NCBI RefSeq assembly: GCF_000378825.1
Contig: NZ_KB900388.1
Coordinates: 2,735,818 to 2,799,817 of the forward strand
From: Salinispora vitiensis
GTDB lineage: Bacteria > Actinomycetota > Actinomycetes > Mycobacteriales > Micromonosporaceae
Length of the DNA: 64,000 nucleotides
Reading direction: 5' to 3'
A program made the translations under genes and the position numbers. Below are positions 1 through 12,418 of this stretch, piece by piece (position 1 is the stretch's first letter; each line of letters opens with the position of its first letter). The notes below the pieces were generated by a model. It was given only the letters and a program-made list of their open reading frames with translations, was not told where the DNA came from and searched no databases.

Positions 1-548
1 GTCACCAGCACCTTCTTGACCGAGTCCCGGCTGCGCGCATCGGTCAGCACGAGCGGCACGTCCGCCGGGATGGCGAGCGCCTCCCGCACCTCCTCCAACT
101 CGTAGTCGGGGGCGCCGTCGAACCGGTTGAGCGCGACCACGTACGGCAGTTTACGGTTCTCGAAGTAGTCCAGCGGGGCGAAGGCATCGGTGATCCGGCG
201 GGTGTCCACCAGGACGGCCGCGCCAACCGCACCACGGATGATCTCGTCCCACATGAACCAGAACCGAGTCTGGCCGGGCGTACCGAACAGGTACAGGATC
301 AGATCCTGCGCCATGGTGATCCGGCCAAAGTCCATGGCAACTGTCGTTGTCTCCTTGCCCGGCACTTTGGATGGATCGTCGATGCCGACACCGGCGGCGG
401 TCATGACCGCCTCGGTGGTCAGTGGTGTGATCTCCGAGATCGCGCCGACCAGCGTCGTCTTTCCCACGCCGAAACCGCCCGCAACGACGATCTTCGCGGA
501 GGTGATCTCCCGACCCGCCCCGGCGGGGTCATAGTTCGCGAAGTCCAC
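1..548 (-). CDS. Conservon small GTPase (CvnD-like), 3' end cut by window edge
   Basis: Ras/MglA-type GTP-binding protein, the last member of a four-gene conservon, thought to act as a membrane-proximal switch downstream of the sensor kinase. About 182 residues are visible and the C-terminus lies beyond base 1. The start is GTG at 548, inside the end of the DUF742 gene (20-base overlap, suggesting coupled translation). The P-loop GGFGVGKTT is near residues 24-32 and the G4 motif reads NRFD. The G3 region reads FGTPGQ instead of the Ras DxxGQ, which I recall as usual in this family. The specific signal is unknown. Confidence 0.9.
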   Translation of the reverse strand, partial: MDFANYDPAGAGREITSAKIVVAGGFGVGKTTLVGAISEITPLTTEAVMTAAGVGIDDPSKVPGKETTTVAMDFGRITMAQDLILYLFGTPGQTRFWFMWDEIIRGAVGAAVLVDTRRITDAFAPLDYFENRKLPYVVALNRFDGAPDYELEEVREALAIPADVPLVLTDARSRDSVKKVLV

Positions 549-894
549 TTAGCACCCTTCCAAGCAGGTTCATCCGCTCCACAAACCCCATCGTGGGAGC
601 GGCAGTGTGTAGCGTCAGCAAGCCCTCGGCCACCATGTCGGCCACCAGCACCCGGGTAACACCGAGGGGCATCCGGGTGTATGCGGCGATCTCCGCCAAC
701 GACTGCGCCCGGCCCTCACAAATCGTCGCGATACGGTGCTTGTCGTGCCCCGCGAAACGTGACTCGGTAACCGCCGTAGCGCTCGCGGACAGCACCGCTT
801 CCAGGGTGATGTCCCGCCGCGGCTCCGTTCGGCCCCGAGTGACCGCATACGGACGCACCAGCGCCCCACGCGGTTCGGTCCGCCGACCTTCCAT
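529..894 (-). CDS. DUF742 protein (CvnC-like), conservon component
   Basis: 121-residue DUF742 protein, the usual length for the family. It has a winged-helix-like middle region (residues about 55-95, containing SLAEIAAYTRMPLGVTRVL) and the typical LSGLREL C-terminus. The ATG at 894 follows a GGGGAGG Shine-Dalgarno sequence by about 9 bases. An upstream GTG at 904 is out of frame. It lies between the roadblock gene (gap 86 bases) and the GTPase gene (overlap 20 bases). In conservons this protein is thought to bridge kinase and GTPase. That role is family knowledge and is not shown by the sequence. Confidence 0.9.
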   Translation of the reverse strand: MEGRRTEPRGALVRPYAVTRGRTEPRRDITLEAVLSASATAVTESRFAGHDKHRIATICEGRAQSLAEIAAYTRMPLGVTRVLVADMVAEGLLTLHTAAPTMGFVERMNLLGRVLSGLREL

Positions 895-980
895 CCGCTG
901 TCACCTCCCCTCTCGCCCGACCTGCGCCCCTTCGGCGCCGGATCTGCTCTCCTCAGATGGCGCTGCCCGGAGCTCGATGA

Positions 981-1388
981 TCACGAAGAAACCGCGTCCC
1001 GAGGCAGCGGCACCAGCGCGGCACCGACCCGTTCCACCAGGAGTGCCATCTCGTAGCCAACCTGGCCTACGTCACAGCTGCGGGCAGCGAGCACCGCCAT
1101 CGACGAGCCGTCACTGATGGACATCAGGAAGAGGTAGCCGCTGTCCATCTCGATGACCGTCTGCAGCACCCCGCCAGCGCTGAACATGCGGGACGCACCG
1201 TCGGTCAGACTCACCACACCGGAGGTGATCGCCGCAAGCTGATCTGCACGGTCCGCGGGCAGGTCCCGGGACGAGGCGAGCAGCAGCCCGTCGGCGGACA
1301 CCGCAACCACGTGGGCGATGCCCGACACGCTGTCAGCGAAGTTACTGAGCAGCCAACCCATGTCCTGCATGGTTGCTGGCCTGTTCAT
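981..1388 (-). CDS. Roadblock/LC7 domain protein (CvnB-like)
   Basis: 135-residue single-domain roadblock/LC7 protein. In related systems such proteins bind MglA-like GTPases and modulate their nucleotide state. The fold is recognisable from MGWLLSNFADSVSGIAHVV at the start, the central DGLLLASSRDLP strand-helix, and the hydrophobic C-terminal half. The ATG at 1388 overlaps the kinase stop by one base (TGATG), so translation is probably coupled. A longer in-frame extension upstream is only read-through of the kinase 3' end in another frame. Confidence 0.92.
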   Translation of the reverse strand: MNRPATMQDMGWLLSNFADSVSGIAHVVAVSADGLLLASSRDLPADRADQLAAITSGVVSLTDGASRMFSAGGVLQTVIEMDSGYLFLMSISDGSSMAVLAARSCDVGQVGYEMALLVERVGAALVPLPRDAVSS

Positions 1389-4300
1389 CAGCTCGTCTCC
1401 TTGCTCGAAGTGCTGTTGGGGTCCGAGCCGGCCGCACGGCCGCGCTGCACGCCACGGTGATATGCCGACAGCAGGCCGCGGACTTCGTCCGGCGCCCGGC
1501 GGGTCCGTTTCCGGGTCCGGGACTCGATCCCGCCGGGTACGAGTTGCGCCTTTGGCACTCGCTTCGGCAGGCCGGAACGGGTGGTACCACCGTTGGTCGG
1601 CTCGGCAGCCTGACTGGCCCGGCTCCAACCCTCATCCGCGGCGGTGCGCCACGCATTGCCCTCGCCGACCGGAGCTCCGGAGGCGCTCGGCGGGGCCGGC
1701 GGCGCACTCGTCGGCGGCACGGCCGACGGCGCAGCCGGCGGCGCACTCGTCGGCGGCGCACTGGCCGGCGGCGCAGCCGGCGGAGGCGCACTGGCCGGCG
1801 GCACGGTCGGCGACGGCACGGTCGGCGGCACGGTCGGCGACGGCGCACTGGCCGGCGGCGCACCCAGCGGCGCAGCCGGCGGCGCACTCGTCGGCGGCAC
1901 GGTCGGCGACGGCGCGGCCGGTGGCGGCACGGTCGACGGCGGCGCGGCCGGTGGCGGCACGGTCGACGGCGGCAGTCCGGCGGATGAGGAAGTGGGAGCG
2001 ACGGAGTACGACGGCGCCGGGGTGGTGGCCGGCGGAGGCGTCGTCGTTCTGGGCACCCGGGTGGGTAGCTGCGGCGGGGCCGTGGAACTTGCCGTCCCGG
2101 ACGGGCCCGGCGCCATTCCGTCGAAGTCCGGCCGGGTGAAGATAGCGGTCGCATCGTTGCCGTGTGTCCGGAACCAGACCGCCTCCATCTCCCGGAAGAT
2201 CGGCGCCTCCGCTGGCACCTCCACCGGTGGCGCGGACGAGGGCGCCATGGCGATCGGAGCGGTGGCGGCCAGGTCCGCGCCGAGCCCACCGGTCAGTGCG
2301 CTGTCGGTGGCGAGCGCCTTGGCTGATGGCGGGTCAACTGACGGCGGTGGGGTGGCGGCCACGGTGGGGAAGGCCGCAGTCGACGGCTCCGGGCTCCGTT
2401 GGGGCAGTGGGTACGCCGCGCTGCCTGCTTCACCGGGCTGGCCCACAGCGCTGAGGCTGGGCCAAGTCTCGGTCGCCCCGGCGACTGACATCGGCGTTGT
2501 GCTCGCACCAGGGGACACCGGCACCACACCGGCATCAGCCGGCTCCCGCGTTGTGCTCGCACCAGCCGGCTCCGGCACCACACCGGCATCAGCCGGCTCC
2601 CGCGTTGTGCTCGCACCAGCCGGCTCCGCCACCACACCGGCATCAGCCGACACCAGCGTCTTCGGTAGGGCTGGCTCGGGCTGCCGCTGCTCCGGCAGGG
2701 TGGCGGCCCGCGTGGCACCCGCCATCGGGTCACCAACGCCGACCGAGGTGGACCGGCCCTGCTCCACCGCGAGTGGCTGACGCGCTCCGGTGAGCTGGGC
2801 GACCCCGTGATCAACGGGCAGCACAACCGCGGCCGTCGGCAGGGTTACCTGGGCAACGATGCCACCCTCAACGTTGCGCCGTAGTTCGACCTGAATGCCG
2901 TGCCGCTCAGCGAGCCGGTTCACCACGGCGAGGCCCATCAGCCGGAACGCCGCGACATCGACGCTCGGCGGCTCGGCCAATCGCCGGTTGAGCGAGTCGA
3001 GTTGCTCGTCGGAGAGGCCGAGACCCCGGTCTTCGACCTGGATGAGCACGTAGTCGCGGATCCGTCGCCCGTCAGCGACCACTGTGGTGTTCGGCGGCGA
3101 GAACCGGGTGGCGTTGTCGAGTAGTTCGGCGACGAGCCGGACCGCGTCATTGACCACGTTTGCGGCCACCGACACGTCCGTGTCAACGGTGCCGAACTCG
3201 ATCCGGTTGTAGAACTCGACCTCGGACTGGGCGGCCCGCAGCACGTCCACCAGGAGAGCATCCTCCCGCCGCGGTACGGTCGAGTCTGCTCCCGCGAGGA
3301 CCAGCAGGTTCTCGTCGTTGCGGCGCATTCGGGTGGCCAGGTGATCAAGTTCGAAGAGTCGGGCCAGCCGCTTCGGGTCCTCCTCACCACGCTCGATCGC
3401 GTCCAGTTCTCCGATCATGCGGTCGACCAGCGTCTGACTCCGGCGGGCCAGGTTGAGGAACATCGTCGAGACACTGGTCCGCAGCGCGGCCTGCTCCGCC
3501 GCCACCCGGACGGCCTCCCGGTGCACCAGGTTGAAGGCGACAGCGACCTGACCAACCTCGTCCTGGTTGCTCAACCGGATCGGTTCACGAATCTCCCGGA
3601 CAATTTCGTTGATCCCGCCCTCATCAACCGCCTCAATGCTCTGCAGGCGACGTACCGCTTCCGGTAGATCATGGTTCGCCACGGCCAGGGCACCCTCCCG
3701 GAGCCGGCGCAGCGAGCGGTCCAGCGAACGGGCCTGCACCACGGCGAGAGTGATCGCGATTATCAGGGTCACCAACACCAGCAGCGTCTCGATGAAGGCC
3801 TGCCGGACGACCTCCGCACGGTACTGCTCCGTCTCGTCGAGCAACTGCTCCTGGAGCCCAACCTCGGCAGACCGCATGAGGTCATGGACAGCGCTGATGG
3901 CGGCGCTGGCCTCCTCGGCGCCGACCCGGGGCTGCTGCCCGACCGAGCGGGTGATGTCCGCGGCGACCTGATCGGACAGGGCGACCGCGTCGCCCGTGAT
4001 GGCGTTCTCCGCGAGCGTGTGCTGCGGCGGGTCCGCCGCGAGGGAGAAGGCGAGCAGTGCCTGCTTCCGACTGGTCAACGTCGCCACGAAGGAGGCGTAC
4101 TCTTCCTCGTCGACCCGGCCGGCGCTCAACGCGGCGTAGGCGACGGACTCCTCCTCGGCGACTGCCGCCTTGGCCCGGACGAAGGCGGCAACCGCCCGCC
4201 GGTTCTCTGTCAGCTGCTCGTCGCCGGGTAGCTGAGCGAGGCCGTCGCTGAAGGCCACCAGGTCGGCCAGGATGGCGCTGTAGCGCAACGTCGACTCGGC

Positions 4301-4792
4301 GACCTCCGTCGACTTACGCTCCAGCACCTGCTGGCGAATCGCGTCCAGCTCATCGAGGTGTCCGTCGATGGCCGCCACCTGGTCACTGACGGCGGCGGGC
4401 AGCTCTTCGAAGAGCTCGCGTTCCTCCCGGTATGCCTGTGCCCGCTCGTCGGTATCACCCACCCGCAGGTTGTAGGCGGCAGCGGCCGCTTCCGTCTCTT
4501 CCACCGAAGCGATATAGGCCGCAGCAGCCATTCGTTCGATATGCACGTCCTGGGCGAGGGCGGAGATGTCGATGGAAAGTTCGGTGAGCGCCTTGGCCCG
4601 CGTGGCGTCGTACGCACCCTCGCCCACTGTGATCAGACGAACAGCGCCCAGCGCGATAACCGCGGCGACCGGCACGACCAGGATCAACGCCAACTTCGAG
4701 CGGATTCGCGCTTTACGGGGCCGCGGCAGCCAACGCCGCTTCGGCTGGTCAATGTCGCCGCTTGCGGGCAGGGTCGTCGGTCTGGTGCTCAC
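1388..4792 (-). CDS. Conservon sensor histidine kinase (CvnA-like) with nitrate/nitrite-sensor-type periplasmic region
   Basis: 1134-residue membrane sensor kinase. A basic N-terminus leads into TM1 (about residues 34-54), then a large extracytoplasmic helical domain of the nitrate/nitrite-sensing kind, then TM2 (about 332-355), a HAMP-like segment, and a kinase core. The N box is LVAELLDNATRFSPP (about residue 555) and the G1 box is VEDRGLGL (about 586). The C-terminal third is low complexity: an 18-residue repeat in about 2.8 copies (714-765), and a Pro/Ala/Ser/Thr region (about 935-1035). The start is GTG with GGAGG 7 bases upstream and a 4-base overlap with the preceding small ORF. The ligand is unknown. 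Confidence 0.9.
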   Translation of the reverse strand: MSTRPTTLPASGDIDQPKRRWLPRPRKARIRSKLALILVVPVAAVIALGAVRLITVGEGAYDATRAKALTELSIDISALAQDVHIERMAAAAYIASVEETEAAAAAYNLRVGDTDERAQAYREERELFEELPAAVSDQVAAIDGHLDELDAIRQQVLERKSTEVAESTLRYSAILADLVAFSDGLAQLPGDEQLTENRRAVAAFVRAKAAVAEEESVAYAALSAGRVDEEEYASFVATLTSRKQALLAFSLAADPPQHTLAENAITGDAVALSDQVAADITRSVGQQPRVGAEEASAAISAVHDLMRSAEVGLQEQLLDETEQYRAEVVRQAFIETLLVLVTLIIAITLAVVQARSLDRSLRRLREGALAVANHDLPEAVRRLQSIEAVDEGGINEIVREIREPIRLSNQDEVGQVAVAFNLVHREAVRVAAEQAALRTSVSTMFLNLARRSQTLVDRMIGELDAIERGEEDPKRLARLFELDHLATRMRRNDENLLVLAGADSTVPRREDALLVDVLRAAQSEVEFYNRIEFGTVDTDVSVAANVVNDAVRLVAELLDNATRFSPPNTTVVADGRRIRDYVLIQVEDRGLGLSDEQLDSLNRRLAEPPSVDVAAFRLMGLAVVNRLAERHGIQVELRRNVEGGIVAQVTLPTAAVVLPVDHGVAQLTGARQPLAVEQGRSTSVGVGDPMAGATRAATLPEQRQPEPALPKTLVSADAGVVAEPAGASTTREPADAGVVPEPAGASTTREPADAGVVPVSPGASTTPMSVAGATETWPSLSAVGQPGEAGSAAYPLPQRSPEPSTAAFPTVAATPPPSVDPPSAKALATDSALTGGLGADLAATAPIAMAPSSAPPVEVPAEAPIFREMEAVWFRTHGNDATAIFTRPDFDGMAPGPSGTASSTAPPQLPTRVPRTTTPPPATTPAPSYSVAPTSSSAGLPPSTVPPPAAPPSTVPPPAAPSPTVPPTSAPPAAPLGAPPASAPSPTVPPTVPSPTVPPASAPPPAAPPASAPPTSAPPAAPSAVPPTSAPPAPPSASGAPVGEGNAWRTAADEGWSRASQAAEPTNGGTTRSGLPKRVPKAQLVPGGIESRTRKRTRRAPDEVRGLLSAYHRGVQRGRAAGSDPNSTSSKETS
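1690..1990 (-). repeat. Low-complexity Pro/Ala/Ser-rich coding repeat in the kinase tail
   Basis: About 300 bases of degenerate repeats of the type PPASAPP / PTVPP / PPAAPP inside the kinase C-terminal tail. On the plus strand it appears as repeated ggcggcgca / ctcgtcggcggcac blocks. It encodes a probably disordered linker and is likely prone to in-frame length change. The repeats also create long false ORFs on the plus strand. Confidence 0.85.
2496..2650 (-). repeat. 54-base in-frame tandem repeat, about 2.8 copies, in the kinase gene
   Basis: Units begin at 2496, 2550 and 2604. The second and third are nearly identical and the first is diverged. Each encodes 18 residues of the form EPADAGVVPEPAGASTTR. 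The unit length is a multiple of three, so gain or loss of units would keep the frame. Confidence 0.88.
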
Positions 4793-5007
4793 GACATCGC
4801 CTCCGTCGTTCCATCCACGCCTGAACCGCCGACCCAGGTCTGGTCCAGCAGAAGTGAAACCACGCGCGGCACGGCCGCGATTTCATCAGACGAGACCGGT
4901 TTTGGGAAGCTGAGCTGGAGCCAGAAAGGGCCCGAGGCCGGCTGGTCGATGCCGCCGGCCACGAATGCCACCAATTCAACAACGCCCTGAACAGGCGATG
5001 TAGACAA
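4789..5007 (-). CDS. Small hypothetical protein upstream of the conservon kinase
   Basis: 72 codons from a TTG at 5007; I do not recognise the product. It ends TCGTGA, so its stop overlaps the kinase GTG start by four bases, the commonest coupling arrangement in this genome. The predicted protein is non-repetitive and of normal composition, with hydrophobic stretches GVVELVAFVAGG and PRVVSLLLDQTWVGG but no clear signal peptide. The TTG start has only a weak ribosome-binding site. It could be a real accessory protein of the conservon or a chance ORF in the kinase leader. Confidence 0.45.
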   Translation of the reverse strand: MSTSPVQGVVELVAFVAGGIDQPASGPFWLQLSFPKPVSSDEIAAVPRVVSLLLDQTWVGGSGVDGTTEAMS

Positions 5008-5019
5008 GCATTAGGGAAA

Positions 5020-5047
5020 TGGATACGGCTTGGTAATCAGGCGCCAA
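5020..5047 (-). promoter_or_regulatory. Candidate promoter for the conservon operon
   Basis: On the minus strand, TTGGCG (5047-5042) and TATCCA (5025-5020) are separated by 16 bases. It would start transcription near 5013, just before the small ORF. Weak evidence: consensus-like hexamers only. Confidence 0.35.
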
Positions 5048-5664
5048 CTTTGCGTCACCCCAGCATGTGGGATCTTTATCCCGAAACACCTCGCCCGGCC
5101 CGCTTGACCACAAGGTTCGGCATTGGCAAGGTCTGCCGGGCCGCGCGCACACCGCGCTAGTCCGCTGGAGCGGTCGTCCGACCAGTCTGGTGTAGAGAGC
5201 ACGATTGTCTGCCGCCCGCGGGCGGGCAGGCGGAGCTGCAGCCGGGGCCCGCCTCGGACGTTCGATCCGGACCTCGGGTTGACCAGACGCAGGAATCCCC
5301 GCCAAGTTCCAATAGAAGTGAGATGCGTTACCTCCCCGATTGAGGCGTCACCCCCCTCGGTGGAATCCGAGTCGCTGCTGTACGCCCAAACCGCCGTCCG
5401 GGCAGCGGCCGTTGTGGCTGCGGCGACCGTACGGGGCAGCCCTCTCCCATGAGTGCACCGCGCGCTTTCCGGCCGTAGGCCGAGAACCGACGCCAGTCAC
5501 ATCGAAACCGACCAGCAGACCAACAACGTCGGCCGTCGGATCCGGGGGCGGTGCACCTACTCGCCTCGGGGGCGATCCAACTACTGGCCCCGCTGGTCGA
5601 GCACAGGTATCCCGGCGACCGCACCCGTCCGGCGTGCCAGTGGCGCGCGCCCGCACCGGGACCG
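5048..5664. other. Intergenic region without a supportable gene
   Basis: About 620 bases between the divergent conservon and the membrane-protein gene. ORFs here are Arg/Pro-rich in the manner of GC-rich shadow frames and have no plausible start context. It presumably holds promoters for both sides, but I see no convincing plus-strand -35 element. Confidence 0.6.
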
Positions 5665-5670
5665 TAACGT
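5665..5670 (+). promoter_or_regulatory. Candidate -10 element for a leaderless transcript
   Basis: TAACGT lies seven bases before the ATG at 5678, the spacing expected if transcription begins at or next to the start codon. No good Shine-Dalgarno sequence precedes this ATG, which supports a leaderless mRNA. No strong -35 is visible. Confidence 0.35.
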
Positions 5671-5677
5671 GCCCGAC

Positions 5678-7153
5678 ATGGCGTTTCGGACCTTGGGCAA
5701 AATACTGCTCACGGCGCTCGGGGTGAGCCTGCTGGCCGGAGCCGGACAGCTCGGCGTCGCATTCGGCTTCGGCATCGTACGCTTCTCCGGCGCCTTCACC
5801 GGTACGGGCGTCAACCAGTGGCCGGCGCAGCTCGCCTGGGTCGCCTGGTTGGCGGCGAACGCCGCAGTCATCGGTGCCGTCTGTGCCGAACGGCTGGCGT
5901 GCCGGGGGGCCCCACTGATCAGCGCTGGTCGGCAGGCCGCTGTGGCGGGCGCCGCCGCGCTCGGCGCCACGGTCGTCGCGCCGCTGGGAATGCAGTCCGC
6001 CCGAGCCGCCGACGTGGGTACGGTGGAACCGGTCTGGTCCGTCGCCGCTGGTGCACTCGTCGGCGCGGTACTCGGCGGGGGCGCGGCGTTGGCCGTCCTC
6101 ATCCGACCCCCACTGCTTTGGAACCTGGCGTTCGTCTTCGGCGTGGGCTGGTTCCTCGCCCTGGCCTCGGTTGCCCCGTCGCTGAACGACACCGGCCCAC
6201 TTCGGGCAGTACGCCTCGGGGTGTGGGAACCCTCCTGGCTCGATCCCGCCGCGGCGAACCGCCTCTGCCTGCTGGGCCTTCCGGTGGCGGCGCTGCTGGC
6301 CGGGGCCGGCACCGGCGGCCTCGCCCGGCGGCGCGGGCAGGCCACATCCGTCGGCGCGCTGACCGGTCTTCCCGGGCCGGTGCTGTTAGCCGGCGCGTAC
6401 CTGACCGCGGGCCCCGGAGCGGATTCGGACCAGTACCAGGCCACGCCGTACCAGGCCGCCCTGCTCGCGGTGGTCGCCGGCGGGCTCGGCTCAGCCGCCG
6501 CCGCGACGCTGCGCTGGCCACTGATCGAACGCCCGGTCGAACGAGCCGCCACGATCCTGCGCTGGCCACGGAGCAAGCGCCGACCGGCGTCCAGGCCCGA
6601 ACCGACACCCGACACCGAACCACTGCTCGCCCCCGAGCCGACACCCGACACCGAACCACTGCTCACCCCCGAGCCGACACCCGACACCGAACCACTGCTC
6701 ACCCCCGAGCCGACGGCAGTCCCCCCGATACCGCTGGCTCCGGCCGAGGTCGACTCGGCCGCGCCGACCACCGGCGACCCCGTACCGGCGGCCCCGCCGC
6801 CTCCGGTGGCGGACGAGGGCGAGGCCGACCCGGGAACCACAGCCGACCCGGGAACCACAGCCGACCCGGGAACCACAGCCGACCCGGGAACCACAGCCGA
6901 CCCGGGAACCGCGGCCGACCCGTTGGTGGTCGGCACGACGCCTCCTGCGCCGCGCCGCCGAAGCCTCTTCCGACGCGGTCGCACCCGGGTCGACGAGGCG
7001 GGGAAGCCCCCAGCGGAAGCCCGGCTACCAGCACAGGACGAGGAGTTCGTGGACTGGGTCACCGGTCTGGGCGAGCCGGTGCCTAACAACGAACCCGACC
7101 GGGAAGGCGCTCGCCGCTCATTGCGCTCTGTCGGCCGGCATCACGCCGACTGA
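5678..7153 (+). CDS. Polytopic membrane protein with repetitive C-terminal tail
   Basis: About 491 residues; family not recognised. The N-terminal 290 residues hold roughly eight hydrophobic segments, starting with KILLTALGVSLLAGAGQLG. The cytoplasmic tail carries three 12-residue EPTPDTEPLLTP repeats, five ADPGTT repeats, a basic patch (RRRSLFRRGR) and an acidic DEEFVDWVTGLGEP motif near the end. The upstream in-frame extension to 5453 is Arg-rich and non-membrane in character, so I start at ATG 5678; GTG 5669 is an alternative. Transcribed toward the thiamine operon and separated from it by a bidirectional terminator. Confidence 0.75.
   Translation: MAFRTLGKILLTALGVSLLAGAGQLGVAFGFGIVRFSGAFTGTGVNQWPAQLAWVAWLAANAAVIGAVCAERLACRGAPLISAGRQAAVAGAAALGATVVAPLGMQSARAADVGTVEPVWSVAAGALVGAVLGGGAALAVLIRPPLLWNLAFVFGVGWFLALASVAPSLNDTGPLRAVRLGVWEPSWLDPAAANRLCLLGLPVAALLAGAGTGGLARRRGQATSVGALTGLPGPVLLAGAYLTAGPGADSDQYQATPYQAALLAVVAGGLGSAAAATLRWPLIERPVERAATILRWPRSKRRPASRPEPTPDTEPLLAPEPTPDTEPLLTPEPTPDTEPLLTPEPTAVPPIPLAPAEVDSAAPTTGDPVPAAPPPPVADEGEADPGTTADPGTTADPGTTADPGTTADPGTAADPLVVGTTPPAPRRRSLFRRGRTRVDEAGKPPAEARLPAQDEEFVDWVTGLGEPVPNNEPDREGARRSLRSVGRHHAD
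6599..6706 (+). repeat. 36-base in-frame tandem repeat, three copies
   Basis: Three near-identical 36-base units (starts 6599, 6635, 6671), each encoding 12 residues of the form EPTPDTEPLLTP, in the tail of the membrane protein. Confidence 0.92.
6827..6916 (+). repeat. 18-base in-frame tandem repeat, five copies
   Basis: Unit GACCCGGGAACCACAGCC, exact in the first four copies, with the fifth diverged by two bases. Each unit encodes DPGTTA. A perfect multi-copy short repeat of this kind is a likely slippage site. Confidence 0.95.
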
Positions 7154-7206
7154 CCGGGCCGCCCCGGTCTCGACCTGCCCGGTCAAGGTGGATTCCCCGG
7201 TAACCG

Positions 7207-7241
7207 CCGTGGCACCCCGCCTGCTGGTCGGGGTGCCACGG
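7207..7241. terminator. Bidirectional hairpin terminator
   Basis: A perfect 12-bp stem (7207-7218 with 7230-7241) and an 11-base loop between the convergent membrane-protein gene and thiC. There is no U-tract, as is common for actinobacterial terminators. Confidence 0.8.
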
Positions 7242-7251
7242 TGGTCAGAGA

Positions 7252-11218
<3,967 letters not shown>

Positions 11219-11228
<10 letters not shown>

Positions 11229-12418
11229 GACTCCTCCAGTGTGGTCGGCCGGGGCACGGCGGATCCGCACGCCGGGTCGGCGGTGGCGGTGGCGGGTGGA
11301 CGGGACAGCCCCGGACCGAGACGCTCCGGGGTGAAGGCGGCGAGGAGCGGATCCGGCGTACCGGTGGTGATCAGGTCGGCGATCAGGTCGGCGGTCACCG
11401 GGGTGAGCACCACCCCGTGCCGGTGGTGCCCGGTCGCGGCGAGCACCGCCGGCCGGTCCGGCAGCGGGCCAAGGATCGGCGCGTTGTCGGGGCTGCCCGG
11501 ACGGAGCCCGGCGACCGCCTCGACCAGCTCGTACTCAGCCACCTCGGGTACCAGGTCGGTGGCCGCCCGGAGTAGCCGCAGCACCGCACCGCTGGTCACC
11601 ATGGTGTCGGTGCGCTCCTCCGAGGTCGCCCCGACCACCACCTCCCCGTCCGGCCGCGGGACGAGATAGACCTGCTCCCCGTCGGCGAAGCCCCGGATCA
11701 CGTGCTGGAAGCCCGGCGCACCGGGAGCACGGAGCCGAAGCACCTGGCCCTTGACCGGGCGAACGGGCAGCCCAGTCAGGGCGGCGGAGCCGCAGCCGGC
11801 CGCGACCACCGTGGTCCCGGCGGTCACCTCGGTCAACCGCTGGACCGGCGTCGGCACCAGCACTCCCCCGGCCCGCTCGGTGGCGGTGCGCAACGCTGAC
11901 ACCAGCCGCCGCGGGTCCACCTGGTGATCGGTGCCGGCGTAGGCGCCGCCCCGCATCCGGGGTGACAGCGCCGGCTCCCGGTCTCGAAGCTCGGAGGGGC
12001 GCAGTGGGGTGACCGGCAGCCCCAGCCCCTGCTGGTACGCCCAGAGCCGGCGGGCCACGGCGAGATCGTCGGTGGTGAGCCCGACCATCAGGGTGCCCTC
12101 GCTGCGGTAACCGACATCGGCGCCGGAGGCGGCGGCCAGTTCGGCGGCGAACGCCGGCCAGCGCGCCGCCGACTCGGTGAGCAGGCCGGTCAGCTCGTGC
12201 TCCCCGAAGTACGCCTCGGCGACGGGCGCGAGCATCCCCGCCGCGGCGTGCACCGCGCCCGAGCCGGGATCCGGGTCGTGTACGACGACCCGCAGCCCGC
12301 GGGCCGCGCACCGCCAGGCGATGGCCAAGCCGATCGGCCCGGCCCCGACCACGGCAACGTCGGGGGTGGACAGCGAGTTTCGGCTGCCACGGGGGGTGTC
12401 GGGAAGTTTGCTCACCAT
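11219..12418 (-). CDS. thiO: Glycine oxidase ThiO
   Basis: 399-residue FAD-dependent amine oxidase that oxidises glycine to the dehydroglycine used by ThiG, the aerobic route also found in Bacillus. The N-terminal Rossmann motif VAVVGAGPIGLAIAW binds FAD. The C-terminal AVAGLRPGSPDNAPILGP and TGHHRHGVVLTP segments are typical of ThiO. It overlaps thiE by seven bases upstream and thiS downstream. Confidence 0.96.

Noticed and set aside
1644-2780. Gly/Ala-rich plus-strand frame resembling a PE_PGRS-like protein
   Set aside because: It is the complement of the Pro-rich repeats in the conservon kinase; no ribosome-binding site.
6827-6916. CRISPR-like appearance of five short repeats
   Set aside because: The 18-base repeats are directly adjacent with no spacers and are in frame within a coding sequence.
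5581-7089. 502-codon minus-strand frame
   Set aside because: Antisense of the membrane-protein gene. The sense frame has clear membrane segments and repeats, and the antisense is Ser/Gly/Pro-rich noise.
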